From: Corallococcus llansteffanensis | GTDB taxonomy: Bacteria > Myxococcota > Myxococcia > Myxococcales > Myxococcaceae | NCBI RefSeq assembly: GCF_003612055.1 | Contig: NZ_RAWB01000007.1 | Span: 1-50,949 of the forward strand | Direction: 5' to 3' | Length of the DNA stretch: 50,949 bases | In this document: positions 1 to 11,100 of the stretch, one piece after another | How positions within the stretch are numbered: the first letter of the stretch is position 1 | Layout of the letters: each line of letters begins with the position of its first letter | Translations under genes and position numbers: made by a program | Notes under the pieces: generated by a model | Databases searched by the model: none | Told to the model about the DNA's origin: nothing | Seen by the model: the letters and a program-made list of their open reading frames with translations, nothing else

Positions 1-1668
1 GGGGCTCAGGCGCGGTGAGGAGGGCGGCGAGGTGCGAAGGCACCACCTTCATGCAGTCGATGGGGTGACGCGCGAAGTAGTCGGCGAAGGCGGCGGGGCT
101 GGAGGCGCACTCCTGGGAGAGGACGTGGAGCAGGCCGCCGGTGGTGAGGGCGGGGAAGAGGACGGTGTTGCCCAGGTCCGCGACGAAGGTGGAGACAAGG
201 GCAAAGCTTGAGCAGGCCTCCAGCCCAAGCCGCTGCGTCACCGAGGCGACGTAGGAGGACAACTGCGAGTGGGCGACGGCGACGCCCTTGGGCCTGCCGG
301 TGGAGCCGGAGGTGAAGAGGACGTAAGCGAGGGAGTCCGCCAATGCCTCACCCGGAGGCGCGTCGGTGCGCAGGCGCGGAAGCAGTGAGGCGTCCTCATC
401 CAGGCGAACGATGTGCGCGCAGGAAGAGGCAAACGCGGAAGCGTGGCGCGCCACCGTGACGACGACAGGCGCAGCGACTTCCTGCACGAGGGACTGCAAG
501 CGCAGGGCGGGCTGGTTCGGGTCGAGCGGTACGTAGGCGCCGCCTGCCTTCCAGACGCCGAGCAGGGCGACGACGGTTTCAACGGAGCGCTCCAAGCAGA
601 GGGCGACGCACGAGTCGGTGCCGACGCCGAGCGAGCGCAGGTGCCAGGCCAACTGATTGGCACGTGCATCGAGTTCCCCGTAGGTGAGCACCTGACCGTC
701 GCAAGCCACGGCGGGCGAGTGAGGATTCAGAGCCGCCCGCTGCTCAAAGAGGGAGTGCACGGCGAGAGGCTGGCGACGCGGCGCCTCCGTGGAGACGAAG
801 TCCTCGAGCAGCAGCTTCCGCTCGGCGTTCGTCAGCAGCGGCAACTCACTGACAAGCCTCTCCGGCGAAGCGAGCGCGGCCTCCAGGAGGATGCGCAGGT
901 GCTCGACCATGCGAGCGACGGTGGACTGCTCGAAGAGGTCGGTGCGGTAGCCCAGGGCTCCCGTGAGGCCCTCAGGTGTCTGCGTCAGCGAGAGCCGCAG
1001 ATCGAACTTGGTCGACTCGAAGTCCTGATCCAGGGGCCGGAAGGACAGGCCGGAGAGGCTCAGCTCCGTGGCAGGCATGTTCTGCAGCACGAGCATGACC
1101 TGGAAGAGGGGCGAGTGGCTCAGGCTGCGCTGGGGCTGCAGTTCCTCGACGAGCTTCTCGAAGGGCAGGTGCTGGTGCTCGTACGCGGCGAGGGTGGTGT
1201 CGCGCACCTGCTGGAGCAACTGGCGGAACGAAGCCCTGGGTTGCACGTTCGAGCGCAGCACGAGGGTGTTGACGAAGAAGCCGATGAGGCCCTCGGTCTC
1301 CGCGCGAGTGCGGCCGGCGATGGGAGAACCGACGCTGACATCCTCCTGGCCGGAGTAGCGGGAGAGGAGCACCTGGAAGGCGGCCAACAGGGCCATGAAG
1401 GGGGTGACGCCTTCGCGGCGGCAGAAGTCGGTCAGCGCCGCGGAGAGCGCTGGCGGAAGCTGGACGGGCAGGGAAGCACCGCGCTGCGATTGCACGGCGG
1501 GGCGAGGCTTGTCGGTGGGCAGCTCCAGCAGGGCGGGAGCGCCGGAGAGCTGCTGCTTCCAGTAGCCCAGCTGCGCTTCGAGCGCCTCGCCTTGCAGCCA
1601 CGCGCGCTGCCAGACGGCGTAGTCGGCATACTGCAGGGGCAGCTCGGCAAGCGGTGAAGGCCTGTCCT
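1..1668. repeat. Duplicated NRPS segment, copy in module 4
   Basis: Positions 1 to about 1668 match 3199-4866 at a constant offset of 3198 bp, covering the A-domain N-half and most of the preceding C domain. Long stretches are identical or differ at scattered bases. A more divergent patch lies near 700-800, at the C-A linker, and a second near 990-1060. The copy probably continues left of the window. Confidence 0.88.
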
Positions 1669-2160
1669 GGACGAAGGCTGAATAGAGGGTGGCCACCTCG
1701 CGCACGAGCACGCCGCGAGACCATCCGTCGGAGACGATGTGGTGCAGCGTCACGAGCAGCACGTGCTGATGCTCGGTGAGCTTCAGGAGCGAGGCGCGCA
1801 GCAGCGGGCCACGGGTGAGGTCGAAGGGATGTAGCGCTTCAGCGGCGGCGAGCCGCTGCGCCTCGACCTGACGTGCGTCCTCGGTGAGGTGCCCCAGGTC
1901 CACCCTGTTCAGGAAGAAGTCCACGGTGGAGTGGAGGCGCTGGACGGGCTCGCCTGCGCGCGCATGGAAGGTGGTGCGCAGGGACTCGTGACGGCGGATC
2001 AGCTCGCGGAAGGCGTGCTCCAGAGCGGAGACGTCGGCCGCGCCCTCCAGGCGCAGGGCGTACGGCATGTTGTACGTGGCCGACCCGGGCTGGAGCTGAT
2101 CCAGGAACCACAGCCGCTGCTGAGCGAACGACAGCGGCAGCTCCCCCGTGCGCGGAATCG
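1..2160 (-). other. NRPS module 4, partial (C and N-terminal A), probably aspartate
   Basis: C4 spans about 2150-820 and A4 runs from about 800 to the window edge. The visible part of A4 gives D235 L236 T239 K278, the same as A3, and the surrounding residues are almost identical to A3, so a second Asp is likely. Positions 299, 301, 322, 330 and 331 lie outside the window, so Asn cannot be excluded. Confidence 0.62.
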
Positions 2161-5100
2161 CGACAAGGGGCGGAGCCTGAAGCCCGGACGCCCGCGCCCT
2201 GGCGTCATCGATGCGTCGCGCGAGGCCCGTCAGGCTCGGCGCTTCGAAGACGGAGCGCAGGGGCAGCTCCACGTCGAAGGTCGCGCGCACGCGAGCCACG
2301 AGCTGCGTGGCCAGCAGCGAGTGGCCGCCCAGCTCGAAGAAGTGGTCGGTGGCGCCCACGCGGGGAAGGCGCAGCACCTCGGCCCAGAGGGAGGCGAGCA
2401 GCTCCTCGGTGGGAGTGCTCGGGGCGACGTATCCGGTGGAGGAGGAGGTGGCGTCGGGAACGGGCAGGGCCTTGCGGTCGACCTTGCCGTTGGGGGTGAG
2501 GGGCAGGGCCTCCAACACGACGAAGGCGGAGGGCGCCATGTACTCGGGCAGCCGCTGCTGGAGCGAGGCGCGCAGGGCTGGAAGGTCCAGCTTCGCCTGT
2601 CCATTCGCAGCGACGACGTAGGCGACAAGGCGGGCATCGCCGGGGGAGTCCTGGCGCGCGACGACAACGGCCTCGTGCACGAAGGGAAGCGAACGCAGCA
2701 CGGTGGCGACTTCACCGGGCTCGACGCGGAAGCCACGCACCTTCACCTGGAAGTCGGTGCGGCCGAGGAACTCCATGCGGCCGTCGGGCAGCCAGCGCAC
2801 GCGGTCGCCCGTGCGGTACATGCGAGCGCCGGGAGCGGGGCTGTAGAGGTCGGGCACGTAGCGCTCGGCCGTCAAGTCAGGGCGGGCGAGGTAGCCGCGA
2901 GTCACCTGGGCGCCACCGACGAAGAGCTCGCCCGGGACGCCCAGGGGCGTGGGCCGCAGTGAAGCGTCCAGGACGTAGAGTCGGGAGTGGGCCAGGGGCC
3001 AGCCCAGGGGCACGGAAGTCGAAGCGGAGTGCGAGGCGGGCAGTTGCACGCGGCCGGCGAGCACTCCGACAGTGGTTTCGGTGGGGCCGTAGTGGTTGTG
3101 CACCTCGCAGTCCGGAGCGAGAGCGTGCACGGTTTGCAGCAGGGCCCAGGTGGAGGACTCACCGCCGAGCACCAATCGCTTACGAGGCAGGACGTGGCGG
3201 GGCTCAGGCGCGGTGAGCAATGCGGCGAGGTGCGAAGGCACCACCTTCATGCAGTCGATGGGGTGACGCGCGAAGTAGTCAGCGAGGGCCGCGGGGCTGG
3301 AAGCGCACTCCTGGGAGAGGACGTGAAGCAGGCCGCCGGTGGTGAGGGCAGGGAAGAGGACGGTGTTGCCCAGGTCCGCGACGAAGGTGGAGACGAGGGC
3401 GAAGCTTGAGCAGGCCTCCAGCCCAAGCCGCTGCGTCACCGAGGCGACGTAGGAGGAGAGCTGCGAGTGGGCGACGGCGACGCCCTTGGGCCTGCCGGTG
3501 GAGCCGGAGGTGAAGAGGACGTAGGCGAGGGAGTCCGCGAGTGCCTCACCCGGAGGCGCGTCGGTGCGCAGGCGGGAAAGCAGTGAGGCGTCCACATCCA
3601 AACGAACGACGTGCGCGCTGGAAGAGGCAAACGCGGAAGCGTGGCGCGCCACCGTGACGACGACGGGAGCGGCGACTTCCTGCACGAGGGACTGCAAGCG
3701 CAGGGCGGGCTGGTTCGGGTCGAGCGGCACGTAGGCGCCGCCGGCCTTCCAGACGCCGAGCAGGGAGACGACGGTTTCAACGGAACGCTCCAGGCAGAGG
3801 GCGACGCACGAGTCGGTGCCGACGCCGAGCGAGCGCAGGTGCCAGGCCAGTTGGTTGGCGCGAGCGTCCAGCTCCCCGTAGGTGAGCACCTGTCCGTCGC
3901 AGGCCACTGCGGGGGCATCCGGATGGAAGGCGACCCGCTGCTCGAAGAGGGAGTGCACGCTGCGAGGCTGGGGAAGGGGCGAATCAGTAGAGACGAAGTC
4001 TTCGAGCAGCAGCTTCCGCTCGGCGTTCGTCAGCAACGGCAACTCACTGACAAGCCTCTCCGGCGAAGCGAGCGCGGCCTCCAGGAGGATGCCCAGGTGC
4101 TCGACCATGCGGGCGACGGTGGACGGCTCGAAGAGGTCGGTGCGGTAGCCCAGCGTGCCGGTGAGGCCCTCAGGCGTCTGCGTCAAGGAAAGGGTGAGGT
4201 CGGACTTGGTCGACTCGGAGTCCTGCTCCAGGGGCTGGAAGGAGAGACCCTGCAGACTCAACGCCGCAGCCGGCGCGTTCTGCAGCACGAGCATGACCTG
4301 GAAGAGGGGCGAGTGACTCAGGCTGCGCTGGGGTTGCAGCTCCTCGACGAGCTTCTCGAAGGGCAGGTGCTGGTGCTCGTAGGCGGCGAGGGTGGTGTCG
4401 CGCACCTGCTGGAGCAGCTGACGGAATGATGCGTCGGGCGCGACATGGGAGCGCAGCACGAGGGTGTTGATGAACAGGCCGATGAGGCCTTCGGTCTCTC
4501 CCCGGATGCGGCCGGCAATGGGGGATCCTACCGAGACATCCTCCTGGCCAGAGTAGCGGGAGAGGAGCACCTGAAAGGCGGCCAACAGGGCCATGAAGGG
4601 CGTGACGCCCTCGCGCTGGCAGAAGTCAGACAGCGCCTCGGAGAGCGCAGGCGGCAGGTGGACGGGCAGGGAAGCACCGCGCTGGGACTGCACGGCGGGA
4701 CGCGGCTTGTCGGTGGGCAGCTCCAGCAGGGCGGGAGCGCCGGAGAGCTGCTGCTTCCAGTAACCCAGTTGCGCTTCGAGCACCTCCCCCTGCAACCATG
4801 AGCGCTGCCAGGCGGCGTAGTCGGCGTACTGGACAGGCAGGGGGGCCTCATGGGGCGACCGACCCTCGCGGAGCGCCTCGTAGGAGGCGACGAGCTCGCG
4901 CACGAGCACGCCCATGGACCAGCCGTCGGAGACGATGTGGTGCATCGTCAGCAGGAGCACGTGCTCGGTGGGCGCGAGCCTCAGCAACTGCACGCGCAGC
5001 AGCGGTCCGCGTTCGAGGTCGAAGGGGCACAGGGCCTCGGCGGACGCCAGGCGCCGCGCCTCCTCCGGGGCTGCTTCCCCCCGAGCGCTCAGGTCCACCA

Positions 5101-8100
5101 CGGGCAGGGAGAAGTCGACGGTGGCGTGGATGACCTGGACGGGCTCGGGCTGCCGTGGGGCGAAGGTGGTGCGAAGGGGTTCGTGCCGCTCGATGAGGGC
5201 GCGGAACGCCTGCTCCAGGGCGGCGACGTCCACGGCACCCTGCATCCGCAAGGCGGTGGGGATGTTGTAGGCGAGGCTTCCGGGGTCCAGCTGATCAATC
5301 AGCCACAGCCGCTGCTGCGCGAAGGACAGCGGCAGATCCTCCGTGCGAGGAACTGGCGTCAACGGAGGCCCCTCCGGCAGGGAAGCCCGGGGCCCGGCCT
5401 CGTCAATGCGCCGGGCGAGCGCCGCCAGGGTCGGCGCCTCGAAGACAGAGCGCAGCGGAAGCTCCACGCCGAAGGCCGCGAGCACGCGCGAGACGAGCTG
5501 GGTGGCCAGCAGCGAGTGGCCCCCCACCTCGAAGAAGTCGTCCTCCGCGCCGATCCGCTGAACGCGGAGCACCTCGGTCCAGAGGGCCGCGAGCTTCTGC
5601 TCGGTGGGCGTCGTCGGGGGCACGTACCGTCCCCGCTCCAGCGTGGCCGTGGTGGGGACGGGCAGGGCCTCCCTGTCCACCTTGCCGTTGGGCGTGAGGG
5701 GCAGGGCCTCCAGCACGACGAAGGCGGACGGCACCATGTGCCCAGGCAACTGCTGCTGGAGGTGCGTTCGCAGCTCCGCGGCGTCCAGCGTCGGTCCACC
5801 GGATCCGGAAGGGAGCGCGACGTAGGCGACGAGGCGTTTGTCGCCGGGCACGTCCTCGCGCAGGAGTACGCGGGCCTCGGAGACGCCGGAGAGCCGGAGC
5901 AGGGCGGACTCGATTTCGCCGGGCTCGATGCGGAAGCCACGCAGCTTCACCTGGAAGTCGGTGCGGCCCAGGAATTCCAACGTGCCGTCCGCGCGCCAGC
6001 GGGCCTTGTCGCCGGTGCGGTAGAGGCGCTCACCGGGCGTGGAGGAGAAGGCGCTCGGAACGAAGCGCTCGGCGGTGAGGTCGGGGCGGCGCAGGTAGCC
6101 CCAGGCGAGGCCCGCGCCACCGACGAAGAGCTCTCCGGCCACGCCGACGGGCACGGGCCGCAGGGCCGCGTCCAGTACGTAGACGGTGGACTGCCCGATG
6201 GGCTTGCCGATGGGTACCGCATGCCCGACGGAAGCCGCCGGGTGCATGACGTGGGTGGTGGAGACGGTGGTGTTCTCGGTGGGACCGTAGCCGTTGATGA
6301 GCACCGAGCCGGGAGCCAGCCTGGCCAGGTGCTGACGGGCACGTTCGGCGGGCATCGCGTCGCCACCGACAATGAGCTGGGACACCTGCGCCAGGGTCTC
6401 ACCCTGGTGGAGCGCCATCTGCTCGAAGAGCGCCGTGGTGAGACTGACGCTGGTGGGGGCGTGGCGGCGGAAGAAGGCCGCGAGCTCCTCGAGCGAGAGG
6501 GAATGCGGCGGCGCGAGCACCAACTGGGCCCCGTGCAGCAGCGCGCCCCAAATCTCAATCGTGGAGCCGTCGAAGGCAGTGGGAGCGAGCTGGAGGTAGC
6601 GGTGCTCCGGGCCGAAGCGGAAGTAGGACGCGCCGCACACGAGGCGCACGATGCCGCGGTGGGGCACCATGACGCCCTTGGGCCGGCCGGTGGAGCCGGA
6701 GGTGAACATGACGTAGGCGAGGCTGTCCGCCGACGAGGGCACTGCGGGCGCATGCGTGGGCTTGCGCGCGAGGAGAGGGGCCTCGTCGTCCAGCAGCAGG
6801 GTGGCGCCGAAGAACGACGGGAGGCTCGACTCCCAGTCGGAGCGGGTCACCAGCACGGGAGCGCCGGAGTCCTCCAGCAGCAGGGCGAGGCGCTCGTGGG
6901 GGTAGCTCATCTCCAGCGGGACGTAGGCGGCGCCGGCCTTGAGGACACCCAGGATGGCCACGATGAGGTCGAGCGAGCGCCCCAGGCCCAGGGCCACGGG
7001 AGTGCCCGGACGCACGCCCAGGCCGATGAGGGCATGGGCGAGCTGGTTGGCGCGCTCATCCAGCTGCCGGTACGTGAGGCTGTCGTCACCGAAAACCACG
7101 GCCACCGCATCCGGCGTCTCGCGCGCCTGGTCCGCGAAGCGCTGGTGGATGGAGGTCTCGGCGGGGAAGGGCGACCGCGTGTCGTTCCAGTCGAGGAGCA
7201 CCTGGCGCTGCTCGGCCTCGTCCATCAGGGGCAGCGCGGACAGGGGCTGCCGCACATCCCGGACGACCGCCTGGAGCAGGCAGCGCAGATGGCCGAGCAT
7301 GCGCGCGATGGTGGACTCGTCGAAGAGGGCGGTGCGGTACTCGGCGGTGAGGCGCAGGCCGCGAGCCTCCTCGGACGCCACCAGCGTCAGGTCGAAGCGG
7401 GCCACGCCGCCGTCCAACGGCAACGTGTCCATGCGCAGGCCGGGCAGCGGCACGAGCGACAGGGGCGCGTTCTGCAGGACGAACATCACCTGGAACAGCG
7501 GTGAGACGTTCAGCCAGCGCGAGGGCTGGAGCACCTCCACCAGCTTCTCGAAGGGCACGTCCTGGTGGGCAAAGGCGCTCAGGGCGGAGTCATGCACCTG
7601 GCCCAGCAGCTGGCGGAAGGACGGATCACCAGACAGGTCCGAGCGCAGGACGAGCGTGTTGACGAAGAGGCCGATGAGGCCCTCGAGCTCGGAGCGGGAG
7701 CGCCCCGCGATGGGGGTGCCGACGGCGAGGTCATCCTGGCCGGAGTAGCGCTGGAGCAGGACGTTGAAGGCCGCCAGCAGCACGGAGAACAGCGTGCGGC
7801 CCTCGCGCAGGGACATGAGCTTGAGGCGCTGGACGAGCGGAAGGGGCAACAGCAACTCGTAGCGAGCCCCCCGTCCGTCGGGCATCGCCTGGCGCGGCCG
7901 GTCCGAGGGCAGCTCCAGCACGGCGTGCGGATCCAACCGCTGGCGCCAGTACGACAGCTGCGCTTCGAGCGCGTCCCCCTGCGACCCCTGCCGCTGCCAG
8001 GCGGCATAGTCCGCGTACTGCAAGGGCAGTGGCGCCAGGGACGACGGCCGGCCAGACGCGAAGGCCTGGTACAGCTCCGCCACTTCGCGGACCAGCACGC

Positions 8101-11100
8101 CCAGGGACCAGCCGTCGGACACGATGTGGTGGACCGTCAGGAGCAGCACGTGCTCCTGCTCCTCCAGCACCAGGAGGGCCGCGCGCAGCAGGGGGCCGGT
8201 GGTGAGCGCGAAGGGGCGAAGGGCTTCGGCGGTGGCGCGGCGGCGTGACTCGGCCTGGCGCTCCTCCGGGGGGAGGGCGCGCAGGTCGGTGAGGTCCAGC
8301 GTCAGGACGGACGGCGGCGCGATGACCTGGACGGGGCCCTCGGGAGCGTCGCGGAACGTGGTGCGCAGGGCCTCGTGTCGGTGCACCAGCGCCTCGAGCC
8401 CCCGGCGCAGGGACTCGACGTCCAGCGCCCCGGACAGCCGCAGGGCGACGGGCATGTTGTAGGTGGCCGTCCCGGGCTCCAGTTGATCGATCAGCCACAG
8501 TCGCTGCTGGGCGAAGGACAGCGGCGGGGCGTCCAGGCGCGGCACCGGCACCAGGGGCGGCAACGCGGGCGCCGGCTCCACCGTGCTGGCCGCGTCGAGG
8601 TGCCGGGCGAGGCCCTCCAGCGTCGGGGCCTCGAAGATGGTGCGCAGGGCCAGCTCCACGCCGAAGGCCGCACGCACGCGCGAGACCAACTGCGTGGCCA
8701 GGAGCGAGTGTCCGCCCAGCTCGAAGAAGTGGTCGGTGGCGCCCACGCGGGGCACGTGCAGCACCTGGGCCCAGAGGGCCGCGAGCTTCTCCTCGGTGGG
8801 CGTGCTCGGGATGACGTACCCGGCGGTGGAGGCTTGAGCCTCTGGTGCGGGCAGGGCCTTCCTGTCCACCTTGCCACTGGGCGTCAGCGGCAGGACGTCC
8901 AGCAGCACGAAGGCGGAGGGCACCATGTACTCCGGCAGCTTCTCGTGCAGGCGCGAGCGCAGCGCGCGGACGTCCACCGCCTCCGCGCCGCCGCGGCATG
9001 CCACGTAGGCCACCAGCCGCTTGTCGCCCGCCGCGTCCTCGCGGGCCACCACCACCGCCTGTTGCACGGCGGGGTGCTGCTCCAGCGTGGCTTCAATCTC
9101 TCCCAGCTCGATGCGCAGGCCGCGCACCTTCACCTGGAAGTCGGCGCGGCCCAGGTACTCGATGACGCCGTCCGGCAGCCAGCGGGCCACGTCGCCCGTG
9201 CGGTACAGCCGCGCGCCCGGCGTGTCGCTGAAGCCATCCGGGATGAAGCGCTCGGCCGTCAGCTCCGCGCGGCCCAGGTAGCCGCGCCCCACCTGCACGC
9301 CGCCGATGAACAGCTCCCCCGGCACGCCCACCGGCACGGGCCGCAGGTGCGCGTCCAACAGGCGGATCCGCGTGTTGGCCACGGGCCGGCCAATGGGCAC
9401 CGAGCGCCGCGACTCGCCGCGCACGCATTCATACCCGGTGACGTCGACCGCGGCCTCCGTGGGGCCGTAGAGGTTGTGCAGCCGGGCCCCTGGCAGCAGT
9501 CGCAGGCAGCGCTCGGCGAGCTCCAGCGGCAGGGCCTCGCCGCTGCACACCACCCGGCGCAGCGACGTGCATGCCTCCAGCCCCGGCTCCTCCAGGAAGA
9601 CCTGGAGCATGGAGGGCACGAAGTGCAGCGTGGTGATGCCCGCGTCGGAGATGAGCCGCGCCAGGTACGCCGGGTCCTGGTGTCCCCCGGGCCGCGCGAG
9701 CACGAGCCGCGCGCCCGTCATGAGGGGCCAGAAGAACTCCCACACGGACACGTCGAAGCTGAAGGGCGTCTTCTGCAGGACCGCATCCTGGGGCCTCAGG
9801 TCGTAGGCCTGCTGCATCCACAGCAGCCGGTTCACCACCGCGCCATGGGCATTCATCGCGCCCTTGGGGCGGCCCGTGCTGCCCGAGGTGAAGATGACGT
9901 AGGCCAGGCTGTCGTGCGTGGCGCGCGGTGGCGGCGCGTGCCGGGGTTGGAGCGCGACGTCCTCCCATTGCGTGTCCAGGCACAGCACCGGGGCCTCCTG
10001 CGCGGGCAGGCGCGACAGCAGGTGCTCCTGGGCCAGCAGCACCGCGGGGCGCGCGTCCTCCAACATCCAGGTGAGGCGCTGCGCGGGATAGGCGGGGTCG
10101 AAGGGGACGTAGGCGCCGCCCGCCTTCAGCGTGGCGAGCAGGGCCACGACGAGCTCCAGGGAGCGCTCCAGCAGGAGGCCGACGCGGACCTCCGGCCCCA
10201 CGCCCCGCGCGATGAGCGCGTGGGCGAGCTGATTGGCCCGCGCGTCCAGCTCCCGGTAGGTGAGCGTGCGGTCCTCGAAGACCAGCGCGACCGCGTCGGG
10301 GGTGCGCTCCACCTGCGCCTGGAGCAGCTCCGGCAGCGTGGCCTCGCGAGGGAAATCCGCGTGCGTGTCGTTCCAGTCGAGGAGCACCTGGCGCTGCTCG
10401 GCCTCGCCCATCAGGGGCAGCGCGGACACACGCTGTCCGGCGTCCAGGACGACGGCCTGGAGCAGCGAACGCAGGTGTCCCAGCATGCGCGCGATGGTGG
10501 ACTCGTCGAAGAGGGCGGTGCGGTACTCGGCGGTGAGGCGCAGGCCGCGGGCCTCCTCGGACGCCACCAGCGTCAGGTCGAAGCGGGCCGCGCCCACGTC
10601 CACCGGCTGCGTGTCCATGCGCAGGCCGGGAAGGGGAGTGAGGGACAGGGGCGCGTTCTGCAGGACGAACATCACCTGGAACAGCGGTGAGACGTTCAGC
10701 CGGCGCGAGGGCTGGAGCACCTCCACCAGCTTCTCGAAGGGCACGTCCTGGTGGGCGAAGGCGCCCAGGGCGGAGTCATGCACCTGGGCCAGCAGCTGGC
10801 GGAAGGACGGATCACCAGACAGGTCCGAGCGCAGCACGAGCGTGTTGACGAACAGGCCGATGAGGCCCTCGAGCTCGGAGCGGGAGCGCCCCGCGACGGG
10901 GGTGCCGACGGCGAGGTCGTCCTGGCCGGAGTAGCGCTGGAGCAGGACGTTGAAGGCCGCCAGCAGCACGGAGAACAGCGTGCGGCCCTCGCGCAGGCCC
11001 AGCTCCTTGAGCGCCTGGGTGAGCGCCGGGGGCAGGACGATGGAGTGGCGCGCGCCCTGGACGTCCAGGTGCGCGGGGCGCGTCCGGTCCGAGGGCAGCT

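Noticed and set aside
4850-7504. 884-residue open frame on the plus strand, and similar ones at 413-1657, 1889-2962 and 8375-10690
   Set aside because: They run antisense to NRPS domains with intact catalytic motifs. Their translations are Gly/Arg/Gln/Glu/His-rich without recognisable domains, as expected for shadows in high-GC coding DNA.
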